From contig NZ_CP107954.1 of assembly GCF_036067295.1 (NCBI RefSeq), forward strand, positions 8,246,001-8,310,000: a stretch of DNA of 64,000 bases, in the 5' to 3' direction. Positions 46,548 to 56,045 of the stretch are shown here, one piece after another. The DNA comes from Kribbella sp. NBC_00382 (GTDB lineage: Bacteria; Actinomycetota; Actinomycetes; Propionibacteriales; Kribbellaceae). Numbering within the stretch: position 1 is the first letter of the stretch; every line of letters starts with the position of its first letter. The position numbers and the translations under genes are program-made. The notes under the pieces were generated by a model. It saw only the letters and a program-made list of their open reading frames with translations, was not told the origin of the DNA and searched no databases.

Positions 46548-48141
46548 GCGCCGCCTCCAGCATGGGTTCGATCAGACTGCCGGTCCCTCTGGATGCCTCG
46601 ACCAGCGCCGATAGCGTACGACGCACCAGGTCCTCGTCGCGTTGCGTCTTGCGCGCCGCGAGCACCCGGCACTGCTCGACCTCGACCTCGTGGCTGACCC
46701 GGAGGATCTCCAGCTCACCGGCCACCGTGTCGGTCTGGGTGTTCACCCCGACGATCTTCTTCTCGCCCTTCTCCAGCTTCTGCTGGTACTCGAAGGCCGC
46801 GTCGGCGATCTCGGCCATGAACCAGCCGTCCTCGATGCCGCGCAGGATGCCGCCGGTCATCGTGCCGTCCGGACTCATCTCCTTGATCCGCTGGAAGATC
46901 TCCTCGGCCTCGGCCTCGATCTTGTCGGTCAGCGCCTCGACGTACCAGGAACCGCCGAGCGGGTCGGCGACATTGGTGACGCCGATCTCCTCCATCAGCA
47001 CCGACTGGGTCCGCAGTGCGATCTCGGCCGACTGGTCGGTCGGCAGCGCGAGCGTCTCGTCGAGTGCGTTGGTGTGCAGCGAGTTGGTGCCGCCGAGGAC
47101 CGCGGCGAGTGCCTCGACGGCGGTACGGACGACGTTGAGCGTCGGTTGCTGGGCGGTCAGCGAGACGCCCGCGGTCTGGGTGTGGAAGCGCAGCCACTGG
47201 GCCTTGTCGGTCTTGGCGCCGTAGACGTCCCGCATCCAGCGGGCCCAGATCCGGCGGCTGGCGCGGAACTTGGCGATCTCCTCGAAGAAGTCCAGGTGGC
47301 TGTCGAAGAAGAACGACAGGCCGGAGGCGAACTTGTCGACGTCGAGCCCTCTGCTCAGGCCGAGCTCGACGTAGCCGAACCCGTCGGCGAGCGTGTAGGC
47401 CAGCTCCTGCGCGGCCGTCGAACCGGCCTCGCGGATGTGGTACCCGGAGACCGAGAGCGGCTTGTACGCCGGGATGTTGGCGGCGCAGTACTCCATCAGG
47501 TCACCGATGAGCCGGAGGTGCGGCTCGGGCGGGAAGAGCCACTCCTTCTGGGCGATGTACTCCTTGAAGATGTCGGTCTGCAGTGTGCCGTTGAGCTTGG
47601 TGATGTCGGCGCCCTGCCGCTCGGCGGCGACCAGGTACATCACGAAGGCCGGTACCGCGGGACCGGAGATCGTCATCGAGGTGGTGACGTCCTGCAGCGG
47701 GATGTCCTTGAACAACCGCTCCATGTCGATGGCGCTGTCGATCGCGACGCCACAGTGACCGACCTCGCCGAGCGACTTCGGCTCGTCGGAGTCGCGGCCC
47801 ATCAGGGTCGGCATGTCGAAGGCGACGGACAGGCCGCCACCGCCGGAGTTCAGGATCATCTTGTACCGCGCGTTGGTGTCCTCCGCGTTGCCGAAGCCGG
47901 CGAACTGGCGGATCGTCCAGGTGCGGCCGCGATACCCGGTGGCGTGCAGGCCACGGGTGAACGGGAACTCGCCCGGCCAGCCGATCCGCTCCATCCGCGG
48001 GTCGTCGGAGCCTGCGGGCGGGCCGTAGACGGGCTCGACCTCAGTGCCCGAGAGGGTGGTGAAATCGGCCTCGCGGCGTCGCGACGCGTCGTACCGCTGC
48101 TGCCATCGGAGCTGCCCGGCGGCAATCTGCTCGGCGTCCAT
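46468..48141 (-). CDS. icmA: Isobutyryl-CoA mutase large subunit IcmA
   Basis: A 557-residue B12-dependent mutase large subunit lacking the cobalamin-binding domain. The two residues that separate isobutyryl- from methylmalonyl-CoA mutases read Phe80 (TIRQFAGFG) and Gln198 (EYIAQKEW), as in Streptomyces IcmA; methylmalonyl-CoA mutase has Tyr and Arg. The start at 48141 has AGGAGG upstream, and with it both residues fall at exactly the published numbers. It interconverts isobutyryl- and n-butyryl-CoA, linking valine breakdown to crotonyl-CoA chemistry. The small cobalamin-binding subunit is not in the window. A MarR gene lies upstream. Confidence 0.92.
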   Translation of the reverse strand: MDAEQIAAGQLRWQQRYDASRRREADFTTLSGTEVEPVYGPPAGSDDPRMERIGWPGEFPFTRGLHATGYRGRTWTIRQFAGFGNAEDTNARYKMILNSGGGGLSVAFDMPTLMGRDSDEPKSLGEVGHCGVAIDSAIDMERLFKDIPLQDVTTSMTISGPAVPAFVMYLVAAERQGADITKLNGTLQTDIFKEYIAQKEWLFPPEPHLRLIGDLMEYCAANIPAYKPLSVSGYHIREAGSTAAQELAYTLADGFGYVELGLSRGLDVDKFASGLSFFFDSHLDFFEEIAKFRASRRIWARWMRDVYGAKTDKAQWLRFHTQTAGVSLTAQQPTLNVVRTAVEALAAVLGGTNSLHTNALDETLALPTDQSAEIALRTQSVLMEEIGVTNVADPLGGSWYVEALTDKIEAEAEEIFQRIKEMSPDGTMTGGILRGIEDGWFMAEIADAAFEYQQKLEKGEKKIVGVNTQTDTVAGELEILRVSHEVEVEQCRVLAARKTQRDEDLVRRTLSALVEASRGTGSLIEPMLEAARAEATMGEICHVLRIEWGEYREPARF

Positions 48142-48233
48142 CACGTCCTCCTGGGGTTGGGTCTCCTCCCCAAAGTACTTGGACGTCCTACTAAATACCA
48201 CTTCGTGCATAGGACTTGCATAGGTTCCATCAC
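48142..48233 (-). promoter_or_regulatory. Putative icmA promoter/operator
   Basis: The 92-bp gap between marR and icmA holds, on the minus strand, two copies of CCTATGCA in direct orientation and the palindrome GGACGTCC. An AT-rich TATTTAG lies between them. This suggests an internal promoter under MarR control; no experimental site is known to me. Confidence 0.4.
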
Positions 48234-48740
48234 TTATTCGGCGAAGTCGCCGGCGGTTTGCCTGAGTGGGAGCAGCACCGACCAGAGCATTTTGAGCTGG
48301 TCGTCGGTCAGGCCGCGGAGGGCGAAGTCGGCGGCGACGAGGTCCTTGGTGGCTCGTTCGACCAGGTCCCTGCCCTCGACGGTGATCTCGCAGAGGATCG
48401 CCCGGCCGTCGTCGGGGTGCGGCGTACGGGTGACCAGTCCGGCCGACTCGAGCCTTCTGACGATCGACGTGACCGAGGTCGGGTGCACCTGCAGGCGCTC
48501 GCCCATCTTGCCCAGCGGCAGCGATCCGCGCCGGGAGAAGGTCAGCAGTACCAGCGCCTCGAACCGGGCGAACGTCAGCCCGTGTTTCCTGAGGATCTCG
48601 TCGAGTTCGGCGATCACGATCTGCTGGGCGCGCATCAGCGACGTGACCGCACGCATCTGCTCGACGGCACCCCAGCGGCGTCCCCACTGCCGCGAGGCTT
48701 CGTCGATCGGGTCGAACGGCAACGGTTTCTTCCTCGCCAT
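48234..48740 (-). CDS. MarR-family regulator upstream of icmA
   Basis: A 168-residue winged-helix repressor: GLTFARFEALVLLTFSRRG, the recognition helix in LQVHPTSVTSIVRRLES, the wing HPDDGRAILCEITVEGRDL and C-terminal dimerisation helices. It directly precedes icmA on the same strand. The location suggests control of acyl-CoA mutase synthesis in response to an acyl-CoA or aromatic ligand, an inference from context. Confidence 0.88.
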   Translation of the reverse strand: MARKKPLPFDPIDEASRQWGRRWGAVEQMRAVTSLMRAQQIVIAELDEILRKHGLTFARFEALVLLTFSRRGSLPLGKMGERLQVHPTSVTSIVRRLESAGLVTRTPHPDDGRAILCEITVEGRDLVERATKDLVAADFALRGLTDDQLKMLWSVLLPLRQTAGDFAE

Positions 48741-48810
48741 GCCGTTACGTTAACCGGTCCACCGGCAGTGTCACGGGAAACTGTCGGCGGTTGATGAGAT
48801 CGTTCTCTTC

Positions 48811-49560
48811 ATGTCTCTACCGCCCGAACGCGCTGCCTTCTATCTCGCCTGTCTCCAGGCCGACTCCGCCCGCCTTCTTGAAGTCGGGCGATTGGGCCTT
48901 ACCTCTGAGGTCCCGAGCTGCCAAGGCTGGACGGTCGAGACCGTGCTGCGGCATGTCGCGACCGTCTACCTGCACAAGATCGAGGCCATCCGGATCGGCG
49001 CCCGGCCCGACCCGTGGCCGCCTGCGGGGCTTGACGACCGCGATGCTCTCGAGCTGTTCGACGAGACGCGCGCGGCGATCGTGGCCGCGTTGGTGGAGGC
49101 CGGGACCGAGAAGCCGACGTGGACGTTCTCGCCGTCCGACAAGACGTCTGGCTTCTGGTACCGGCGGATGGCGCTCGAGACCGCGGTGCATCGGGTCGAT
49201 GCCGAGCTGGCGCATGACGTCGTCACGCCGGTCGATCGGGCGCTGGCGCTCGATGGGATCGACGAGATCCTGACGCTGATGCTCGGCGGACCCTGGTGGG
49301 AGGAAGGCGACACTGAGCATCCGGTCGACGCGACGATCCGGATCACGTCCGCCGGACGGTCGTGGACGATCCGCCTCGATGCCACCAGCGCTGCCGTTGC
49401 GGCCGGCGCTGAGGGTGAGGTCGACGCGGAGGTCTTCGGCGAGCCCGACGACATCTTCTTGTGGCTGTGGGGCCGCCACGATCTGAGCATGGACCAATCG
49501 GCGGGCGACGATGCCGCTGTACGGGAGTTCCGGGCGCGGGTTGCGGAGTCCACTCAGTAG
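48811..49560 (+). CDS. Maleylpyruvate isomerase-family (mycothiol-dependent, DinB-like) protein
   Basis: A 249-residue protein. The N-terminal DinB-like four-helix domain has CQGWTVETVLRHVATVYLH and RRMALETAVHRVDAEL, whose histidines fit the metal site of mycothiol-dependent enzymes. The C-terminal domain (HPVDATIRITSAGRSWTIRL) is the MDMPI_C-type sandwich. The actual substrate is unknown; maleylpyruvate is only the founder reaction. It is divergent from marR across 70 bp. Confidence 0.85.
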   Translation: MSLPPERAAFYLACLQADSARLLEVGRLGLTSEVPSCQGWTVETVLRHVATVYLHKIEAIRIGARPDPWPPAGLDDRDALELFDETRAAIVAALVEAGTEKPTWTFSPSDKTSGFWYRRMALETAVHRVDAELAHDVVTPVDRALALDGIDEILTLMLGGPWWEEGDTEHPVDATIRITSAGRSWTIRLDATSAAVAAGAEGEVDAEVFGEPDDIFLWLWGRHDLSMDQSAGDDAAVREFRARVAESTQ

Positions 49561-50352
49561 CTAGACGCGGCCGATGGCCATCAGGTGGTTGGTCATGTCG
49601 CGGATTGCTGTGAGGTGGCCGGTTCGGCGTACCAGGGTGAGAGCTGCTTGGAGCAGGGCTTCGTCGTTGGGCAGTCTCTCCAGAGCGAAGCCGGCGGGGC
49701 CTTCGATCGCGTGGAGCTCGATGGCGGTGAGGCCTGCTGCTTGGAGTTCGGCTTCTAGTTCCTCGGCGGTGTGGAAGTGGCCGGCGGGGAATCTGCCGCT
49801 AGGTGCTGGGGTGCCGGACTCAAGTACCTCGACCCAGGCTTGCGGGTAAGGCTTTGGCGGGATGTTGCCGAGGCTGACCGCCGCGTGGTGGATGAAGCGC
49901 GGGATCGCGGCGGCGAAGACCCAACCGCCCGGTGCCACGACGCGGACCGCCTCAGCCAGTGCTTTGAGGCGGTCCTCCGCGGTGCGTAGGTAATACAGCG
50001 GACCGAACAACAACGCGACCTCAAAGCTATTGTCAGCGAACCGCAACTGCCGGGCGTCCCCGACCTCTGCGTGGAAGGTCCCATGGCGCTGGGCCTTCAC
50101 GACCTGCTCCTCGACCGGATCGACGAGCGTGACGCGATGACCCGCCTCGGCCAGCGGGTTGGCATGAATGCCGGTGGCGCCGCCGATGTCGAGCACCCTG
50201 GATCCGGCCGCGATCCTGGTGCCGACGAGTTCCTGAACGCGGATGAACTCGAGTGCGCTCTGCGCAGAGCGGGTGGTCAGACGTGCATCTTCATCGAAGA
50301 CACTCGAGTAGTAGTGCTGGATCCCCGCGTCGATCCCGGCCTGTTCATCCAT
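49561..50352 (-). CDS. Class I SAM-dependent methyltransferase
   Basis: A 263-residue methyltransferase. Motif I is VLDIGGATGIHANPLAE, the acidic end of strand 2 is LVDPVEEQV and motif IV is NSFEVALLFGPLYYL. The substrate is unknown. It abuts the convergent MPI-family gene, with the two stops adjacent. The VOC gene lies just upstream on the same strand, 18 bases away, so the two may be co-transcribed. Confidence 0.88.
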   Translation of the reverse strand: MDEQAGIDAGIQHYYSSVFDEDARLTTRSAQSALEFIRVQELVGTRIAAGSRVLDIGGATGIHANPLAEAGHRVTLVDPVEEQVVKAQRHGTFHAEVGDARQLRFADNSFEVALLFGPLYYLRTAEDRLKALAEAVRVVAPGGWVFAAAIPRFIHHAAVSLGNIPPKPYPQAWVEVLESGTPAPSGRFPAGHFHTAEELEAELQAAGLTAIELHAIEGPAGFALERLPNDEALLQAALTLVRRTGHLTAIRDMTNHLMAIGRV

Positions 50353-50370
50353 GGCCGAGGAGTCTAGGGA

Positions 50371-50718
50371 TCACTGGTCCTGAACGAGCCCGAGCACGTT
50401 GCCGTCTTGATCCGTGAACGAGCCGACCAGGCGGCCGCCGCCGACATCGCGCGGCGAGTCCTTCACGGTCCCACCCGCGGCCGTCACCTCGGCCAGCTTC
50501 GCCTCGATGTCGTCCACGTGCCAGTAGGCCAGCTGACCATCGGGGCTCTGCGGGCCCTGGGGCACCAAGCCGATCTGCTGACCGGCCGTCTCGAAGCCCA
50601 CGTAGTACGGCGACTCCACCTGCGGCCGGATCCCCAGCAGCGCGGCGTACAACTCGGTCGCCTTCGCCAGGTCCGACACCGGGTGCAGCACGGTCTTGAT
50701 TCCCTGAGTCTCGCTCAT
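50371..50718 (-). CDS. VOC-superfamily (glyoxalase-like) protein
   Basis: A 115-residue vicinal-oxygen-chelate protein: IKTVLHPVSDLAKATELYAALLG, then YYVGFETAGQQIGLV, and the second half WHVDDIEAKLAEVTAAGGTV with FTDQDGNVLGLVQ. It is one two-motif module, so it probably dimerises. The start at the third of three start-like codons gives a GGAG spacing of 5 bases. Actinobacteria have many such proteins of unknown role. Confidence 0.82.
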   Translation of the reverse strand: MSETQGIKTVLHPVSDLAKATELYAALLGIRPQVESPYYVGFETAGQQIGLVPQGPQSPDGQLAYWHVDDIEAKLAEVTAAGGTVKDSPRDVGGGRLVGSFTDQDGNVLGLVQDQ

Positions 50719-50802
50719 CATCACTCCAGATCTAGTGGCTTGTTCCTTGCCACAAACCTAGAGCCCGGCCAGACGCAAAGCTTCTCGATTCCTGACCAGC
50801 TG

Positions 50803-51534
50803 TCAGTCGTGGTCGGGGTCGTCGGTCCAGTTGCCGCGTTCGGAGTTGAAGATCGACTTGCTCGAGTTGCCGGCGACGCGGGTCGACGTGGCGTGGTGAG
50901 CGGGAGCCGTGGTGGTCGTGGTGGTGGTCACCTCGGCGGCCGAGTTCATCCCGATCGGACCGGTACCGTCGTCGTCGGAATCGTCGTCGTCGCCCTGGAC
51001 GACATCGACACTGGCGGAGGCCCGCAGGCCGGTGCGCTGGATGACGCGCTGGATCGTCAGGTCACGGTCGTCGGGACGGCTGACGTACCGGATCTCGCGG
51101 AAACCCTGGTCCTGCGCGGCCGACTCGAAGACGAAGTGGCCGTAGCCGAGCATCCGTCCGATGATCGGCTTCTGCAGGGTGATGTCGAGGATTCGGGCGA
51201 TCGGGGTGGTCGCGACGGTCTGCGAGAAGACGCCGCGGATCCGCATCACCCGCATGTTGGTGACCACGAACCGGTCGCGATGCTCGGTCAGGAACCGCCA
51301 GAATGCGTGCCCGAGCAGCACCGTCACGATCACCAGCAGGGCGAAGGCCGCGTTGCCGAGGTTCTTCCACAGCATCACGATCAACAGGATCACCGCCAGG
51401 GCGATCTCAAGCATCGGCACGGTGAACACCACCCAGTGGTGCCGCACCTCGTCGATGACGACCTCGCCCTCGTCCGAGATGAGATGGCGCCGGACCTTCG
51501 GATCGAAGGCTCGGAACAGGCCTATTCCGGCCAT
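50803..51534 (-). CDS. Membrane protein with bacterial PH domain
   Basis: A 243-residue protein: a short cytoplasmic start, two membrane segments (WVVFTVPMLEIALAVILLIV and AAFALLVIVTVLLGHAFW), and then a bacterial pleckstrin-homology (DUF304/bPH2) domain (RDRFVVTNMRVMRIRGVFSQ and TPIARILDITLQKPI). The C-terminal tail is disordered, with an Asp run and a Thr run. It is followed by a hairpin; a small membrane-protein gene lies upstream on the same strand. Confidence 0.82.
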   Translation of the reverse strand: MAGIGLFRAFDPKVRRHLISDEGEVVIDEVRHHWVVFTVPMLEIALAVILLIVMLWKNLGNAAFALLVIVTVLLGHAFWRFLTEHRDRFVVTNMRVMRIRGVFSQTVATTPIARILDITLQKPIIGRMLGYGHFVFESAAQDQGFREIRYVSRPDDRDLTIQRVIQRTGLRASASVDVVQGDDDDSDDDGTGPIGMNSAAEVTTTTTTTAPAHHATSTRVAGNSSKSIFNSERGNWTDDPDHD

Positions 51535-51574
51535 CCACTCACTCCCCTGTCCACGCCGCTGTCGGCCCCGTCAC

Positions 51575-51618
51575 AGCTAAGTGTCCCGCACGAATGCTCG
51601 ATACGGGACACCTGAGCT
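51575..51618 (-). terminator. Hairpin between small membrane gene and PH-domain gene
   Basis: GTGTCCCG (51581-51588) pairs with CGGGACAC (51604-51611), with outer AGCT arms. It is directly downstream of the short gene at 51625-51783. It may stop or attenuate transcription into the PH-domain gene. Confidence 0.65.
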
Positions 51619-51624
51619 GAAGGA

Positions 51625-51783
51625 TCAGTTGAACAGCGCGGACAGGAAGACGATCACGCTCCCGAACGCATCGCCGACGGCCGAGAACGCACCTCCCACG
51701 GCATCTGCGGCACCCTTGGGCTGTGTGAACAGATAGAACGCCGCAAAGGCGATGACCAGCCAGATCAGCAGCTTCTTCGGCAT
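51625..51783 (-). CDS. 52-residue membrane protein of unknown function
   Basis: A short frame (MPKKLLIWLVIAFAAFYLFT to VIVFLSALFN) with an N-terminal membrane helix, a Gly/Ala-rich middle and a hydrophobic C-terminal helix. GAGGAG lies upstream of the ATG at a normal distance and the codon bias is coding-like. Similar tiny proteins recur in actinobacteria; the function is unknown. It is followed by a hairpin and then the PH-domain gene on the same strand. Confidence 0.7.
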   Translation of the reverse strand: MPKKLLIWLVIAFAAFYLFTQPKGAADAVGGAFSAVGDAFGSVIVFLSALFN

Positions 51784-52098
51784 GTCACCACTCCTCGTTC
51801 GCAACCAACTTGGTCGACTGTGTTTGTATCACGGATAGTCACCAACTGTCACTGACTGAACACAGCCCACCGCACAATGCTCACCAGCTTCAAGATCCAT
51901 TCTGTAACGGATCAGGGGGCATGGCAGCCACCGGCGCGCCGCCGCGACACCACGGTAGCCCAGAACCCCGTATCACCGGGCTACTTGCCCGTTTTCGGAT
52001 GTGACAGAGAGTCGCCGAGTGTGTCACTGGCAACGAATTCAGCTCTCAGCAGATCAGGCAATTAGCCACCGGGCGGAGAGCGCGTGGGGAGGACTTGG
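51784..52098. other. Gene-free stretch upstream of the small membrane gene
   Basis: There is no gene by eye. It holds a 7-bp inverted repeat GTAGCCC/GGGCTAC (51955-51984), probably a terminator for meaB, and GTGACA/TGTCAC arms about 18 bases apart near 52001-52030. An AT-rich segment near 51820-51835 may be the promoter of the short membrane gene. Confidence 0.4.
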
Positions 52099-53061
52099 TC
52101 AGAGGGCGTCTAGTAGTTCGTCGGCGGCGGAGTACGGGTCAGTGCTGCCGTCGGCGACCTTGGCGGCTAGTACGTCGAGACGCGCGTCCCCATGCAGATG
52201 CGCGAACCGCGAGCGCAGTGCCGTCATGGCGATCGCCTCGATCTCGTCGCGGGCCCGGGTACGGCGGCGTTCGGTCAGGACGCCGTTGGCGCGCATCCAG
52301 GTCAGCCGGTCCTCGATCGCGACCACCACCTCGTCAACACCTTCGTTGCGTGAGGCAACTGTTTTGAGGATCGGCGGGACCCACGCGTCCGGGGCACGGT
52401 CGGCCAGGGCGAGCATCGCGCGCAAATCGCGGGTGACGTTCTGGACACCGTCGCGGTCGGCCTTGTTCACCACGTAGATGTCGCCGACCTCCAGGATGCC
52501 GGCCTTGGCCGCCTGGATGCCGTCCCCCATCCCCGGCGCCAGCAAGATGATCGTCGTATCGGCCATACCGGCGATCTCGACCTCGGACTGCCCGACACCG
52601 ACTGTCTCCACCAGCACGACGTCGAAGCCCGCAGCATCAAGCACACGCAGTGCTTGAGGCGTAGTCCACGCAAGCCCGCCCAGATGCCCGCGAGAGGCCA
52701 TAGAGCGGATAAACACCCCTGTGTCCGTCGCATGGTCCTGCATCCGCACCCGGTCACCCAGCAGCGCGCCACCGGAGAACGGCGACGACGGATCAACAGC
52801 CAGTACGCCGACCCGCTTCCCAGTAGCCCGGTACGCCGATACGAGCGCCGAGGTCGAAGTCGACTTGCCGACCCCGGGCGACCCAGTAATCCCGATGATG
52901 TGCGCTTGCCCCGCATGCGGAGCAAGCGCCGCCATCACCTCACGCAACAACGGCGACTCGTCCTCCACCAGCGAGATGAGCCGCGCCACCGCTCGGGAGT
53001 CACCATCCCGAGCACGCTCGACCAACTCGGCAACCGGTGCAGTCCGTCGGGGCATCAGCAT
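52099..53061 (-). CDS. meaB: MeaB/ArgK-type GTPase chaperone of B12-dependent mutases
   Basis: A 320-residue G3E-family P-loop GTPase that protects and loads adenosylcobalamin-dependent acyl-CoA mutases. It carries Walker A GSPGVGKST, the base-II segment VLAVDPSSPFSGGALLGDR, ETVGVGQSEVEIA and the base-specificity motif VVNKADR. It is downstream of the thiolase gene on the same strand, 79 bases away, and 4 kb from icmA, its likely client. The start could also be the Met at residue 3. Confidence 0.93.
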   Translation of the reverse strand: MLMPRRTAPVAELVERARDGDSRAVARLISLVEDESPLLREVMAALAPHAGQAHIIGITGSPGVGKSTSTSALVSAYRATGKRVGVLAVDPSSPFSGGALLGDRVRMQDHATDTGVFIRSMASRGHLGGLAWTTPQALRVLDAAGFDVVLVETVGVGQSEVEIAGMADTTIILLAPGMGDGIQAAKAGILEVGDIYVVNKADRDGVQNVTRDLRAMLALADRAPDAWVPPILKTVASRNEGVDEVVVAIEDRLTWMRANGVLTERRRTRARDEIEAIAMTALRSRFAHLHGDARLDVLAAKVADGSTDPYSAADELLDAL

Positions 53062-53140
53062 CTCTAACGGCTCGGGGATGTTCTGTCCGGCAACGCTACC
53101 GCCGCCGGCTCCACGCGATGCGGAGGCGGCCCGCTCCAGG

Positions 53141-54358
53141 TCAGCTCTGCTGCGGTACGCGGACGATCAGGGCATCCCCCTGGCCGCCGCCACCACACAG
53201 TGCCGCCGCGCCCGTACCGCCGCCGCGCCGCTGCAACTCCAGCGCCAGGTGAAGTACCAGCCGAGCGCCCGACATACCAATCGGGTGCCCGAGAGCAATA
53301 GCGCCACCATTGACGTTGACCTTGTCCAGATCGACGTTCAACTCACGCGCACTGGCAATCCCGACAGCAGCGAAAGCTTCGTTGATCTCGATCAGATCCA
53401 GAGCACCCGGCTCGATGCCTTCCTTCGAGCAGGCCTTGACGATCGCGTTCGCCGGCTGGCTCTGCAGCGACGAGTCCGGACCCGCGACCGACCCATGCGC
53501 GCCGATCTCAGCGAGCCAGGTCAGCCCCAGCTCCTCAGCCTTCGCCTTGCTCATAACAACGACCGCGCAACCACCATCGGAGATCTGCGATGCTGAACCA
53601 GCCGTGATCGTGCCGTCCTTGCCAAACGCCGGCCGCAACCGCGACAGCGTCTCGACGGACGTATCGCCCCGCACACCCTCATCGGTGTCGAAGACCAGCG
53701 GGTCGCCCTTGCGCTGCGGCACCTCGACCGGCACCACCTCGTCGACGAACACCCCGTTCTTCCAGCTCTCCGCGGCCAGCTGGTGCGACCGCGCGCTGAA
53801 CTGGTCCTGCTCCTCACGCGTCAGCTTCAGCCCGGAGTCGTTGGCCTGGTCGGTCAGCGCACCCATCGCCTGATCGGTGAACGCGTCCCACAACCCGTCG
53901 TACGCCATCGAGTCGACCAGCGTCGTATCGCCGTACTTGAAGCCCTCGCGCGACTTCGGCAGCAGGTGCGGCGCGTTCGTCATCGACTCCATCCCGCCGG
54001 CCACCACCACGTCGTACTCGCCGGCGCGGATCAGCTGGTCGGCCATCGCGATCGCGTTCAGGCCGGACAGGCAGACCTTGTTGATGGTGATCGCGGGCAC
54101 GGTCATCGGGATGCCGCCCTTGACCGCGGCCTGGCGCGCGGCGATCTGGCCGGCGCCGGCCTGCAGGACCTGGCCCATGATCACGTACTCGACCTGCTCC
54201 GGTGCGACGCCGGCCTTGGCCAGCGCGCCCTTGATCGCGAAGCCACCGAGCTCGGCGCCGCTGAAGCCCTTCAGGCCACCCAGCAGCTTGCCGATCGGGG
54301 TCCGCGCACCGGCGACTATGACAGTTGTGTTCTGCGGGCTGCGAGTGGTGTCAGACAT
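53141..54358 (-). CDS. Acetyl-CoA acetyltransferase (thiolase)
   Basis: A 405-residue thiolase. The acyl-acceptor Cys is in [13 protein letters not shown], the His region in [21 protein letters not shown], and NEAFA is present. The C-terminal [14 protein letters not shown] carries the second Cys. Its position with epimerase, meaB and ccr points to acetoacetyl-CoA formation feeding the ethylmalonyl/crotonyl-CoA route. The start at 54358 (MSDTTRSPQ) is preferred over an ATG three codons upstream. It is divergent from mce. Confidence 0.92.
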   Translation of the reverse strand: MSDTTRSPQNTTVIVAGARTPIGKLLGGLKGFSGAELGGFAIKGALAKAGVAPEQVEYVIMGQVLQAGAGQIAARQAAVKGGIPMTVPAITINKVCLSGLNAIAMADQLIRAGEYDVVVAGGMESMTNAPHLLPKSREGFKYGDTTLVDSMAYDGLWDAFTDQAMGALTDQANDSGLKLTREEQDQFSARSHQLAAESWKNGVFVDEVVPVEVPQRKGDPLVFDTDEGVRGDTSVETLSRLRPAFGKDGTITAGSASQISDGGCAVVVMSKAKAEELGLTWLAEIGAHGSVAGPDSSLQSQPANAIVKACSKEGIEPGALDLIEINEAFAAVGIASARELNVDLDKVNVNGGAIALGHPIGMSGARLVLHLALELQRRGGGTGAAALCGGGGQGDALIVRVPQQS

Positions 54359-54451
54359 GCGTTCCACGATACCTGCGTGCGCACTGGTACGTGGTTGTCG
54401 ATCGGGTCACACTCAGTTGGAAACACCCCCGCACTAGGCCAATCTGGGGCC

Positions 54452-54892
54452 ATGGACGTCACCGGAACGCAGACCCTCTTCGAGGCGATCGACCACGTCG
54501 GCATCGCCGTCGCGGACTTCGACCAGGCGGTCCGGTTCTATGCCGAGACGTTCGGCATGACGGTCGCGCACGAGGAGATCAACGAGGACCAGGGCGTCCG
54601 CGAGGCGATGCTCTCGGTCGGAGACAGCGGCTCCTCGATCCAGCTGCTCGCGCCGATCACGCCCGACTCCCCGATCGCGCGCTTCCTCACCCAGCGCGGC
54701 CCCGGCATCCAGCAACTCGCCTACCGGGTCCGCGACATCGACGCCGTCTCGGCCACCCTGCGCGAGCGCGGCGCCGTTCTCCTGTACGACGAAGCGCGCC
54801 GCGGTACTGCGGGATCGCGGGTCAACTTCCTGCACCCGCGCTCCACCGGCGGAGTACTGATCGAGCTGGTCGAGCCCGCCGCGGAGCACTAG
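54452..54892 (+). CDS. mce: Methylmalonyl-CoA epimerase
   Basis: A 146-residue VOC-fold epimerase that inverts methylmalonyl-CoA (and in this pathway ethylmalonyl-CoA). Metal ligands are visible in DHVGIAVAD, GIQQLAYRV and GVLIELVEP, and the segment GSRVNFLHPRSTGGVLIE is typical. A long in-frame reading from 53783 is antisense to thl and is rejected. The ribosome site is weak (GGGG). It is divergent from the thiolase gene. Confidence 0.92.
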   Translation: MDVTGTQTLFEAIDHVGIAVADFDQAVRFYAETFGMTVAHEEINEDQGVREAMLSVGDSGSSIQLLAPITPDSPIARFLTQRGPGIQQLAYRVRDIDAVSATLRERGAVLLYDEARRGTAGSRVNFLHPRSTGGVLIELVEPAAEH

Positions 54893-54970
54893 CCGTCACG
54901 CCCGCCGGACTGTCGGTGACGAAGCGCACTTCACCGCGCCCGGCGGCCGATTGAGGACTACTCTGAGCAA

Positions 54971-55906
54971 GTGCTGATCGACAGCGCCCCTGACGCAGTG
55001 AACGGTGGTCCAGCCGGTTTCCAGCACGATGCCTTCGTCTACGCTGACGATGATGAGTTCGTGCGCCGAGCAGCTCCGTTCCTTCGCGACGGCCTGATCG
55101 CGGGCGAGGTGGTACTGGCCGCCCTCCCCCAGGCACGCATCGCCTTGCTGCAAAGGGTACTCGGCAGTCTCGCCGAGCAGGTCACCTTCGTCGACATCAC
55201 CGTCGCCGGGCGCAATCCGGCGCAGATCATCCCGCTCTGGACCGACATCCTGAGAAGGCATCCCGGTCGCCCGATCCGTGGGCTCGGCGAACCGGCGTAC
55301 CCGGGGCGGAGCGAGGCCGAGTACGCGGAGGCCAAGCTCCACGAGGCCTTGCTCAACGTGGCCTTCGAGCACTCCGGCCCGTTCCGGCTGCGCTGCCCGT
55401 ACTCCGCGACGGTGGTCTCACCCGAGCTCGATCCGGCCGACAACCACCCCGGTCCGGCCGGCGACGGTCCGCGGGACTGGAACGAGGTCGCGCTCACGCT
55501 GTTCGGTGTGCCGCTGCCCGGAGTACCGGAAAAGGCTGAGCGGCGGGAGTTCGGGTTGGCCGAGCTGACTCCGGTACGCCGGTGGGCGGCCGGCTGGGCG
55601 CGTTCGTACGGGCTATCTGCCGATCAGGTGGACGATCTGGCGCTCGCGTTGCACGAGATCTGCACGAACAGCGTGCGGTTCGGGGGCGGCCGAGGGACGT
55701 TGTCGCTGTGGGCGCAGGACCGCTCGCTGGTGTTCGACATCGCGGACGACGGCCGGATCGGCGACCTGCTGGTCGGCCGGGTGCTGCCGCCTACCGACGG
55801 TCATGGCGGGCGTGGCGTCTGGCTGGCGAACCAGCTCTGCGACCTGGTCCAGATCAGGTCCGGCGAGGCGGGGACGCAGGTCCGGCTGCACAGCAGGCTC
55901 GATTAG
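54971..55906 (+). CDS. MEDS sensory domain-anti-sigma-type histidine kinase-like protein
   Basis: A 311-residue protein. The N-terminal ~190 residues resemble the MEDS/DcmR sensory domain (FQHDAFVYADDDEFVRRAA and RRHPGRPIRGLGEPAYPGR). The C-terminal HATPase domain has an N-box-like ALHEICTNSVRFGGG and a G-box GHGGRGVWLANQLC, as in RsbW-type anti-sigma factors. No histidine phospho-acceptor is seen. The start is a GTG. No sigma factor is adjacent; the target is unknown. The Actinobacteria contain many paralogues of this layout. Confidence 0.82.
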   Translation: MLIDSAPDAVNGGPAGFQHDAFVYADDDEFVRRAAPFLRDGLIAGEVVLAALPQARIALLQRVLGSLAEQVTFVDITVAGRNPAQIIPLWTDILRRHPGRPIRGLGEPAYPGRSEAEYAEAKLHEALLNVAFEHSGPFRLRCPYSATVVSPELDPADNHPGPAGDGPRDWNEVALTLFGVPLPGVPEKAERREFGLAELTPVRRWAAGWARSYGLSADQVDDLALALHEICTNSVRFGGGRGTLSLWAQDRSLVFDIADDGRIGDLLVGRVLPPTDGHGGRGVWLANQLCDLVQIRSGEAGTQVRLHSRLD

Positions 55907-56045
55907 CAGACCACTAAACGCAGTGGACTGGAAAAGTGACGGTCGTCTCAACGGCTGCGACGTGCCTCACAGAAGCCTGCGGAAGGGGCATACTCGTCGG
56001 TAGATTCTCGCTTTCACAGCGGCTCCACCGACATGGAGGTACGAC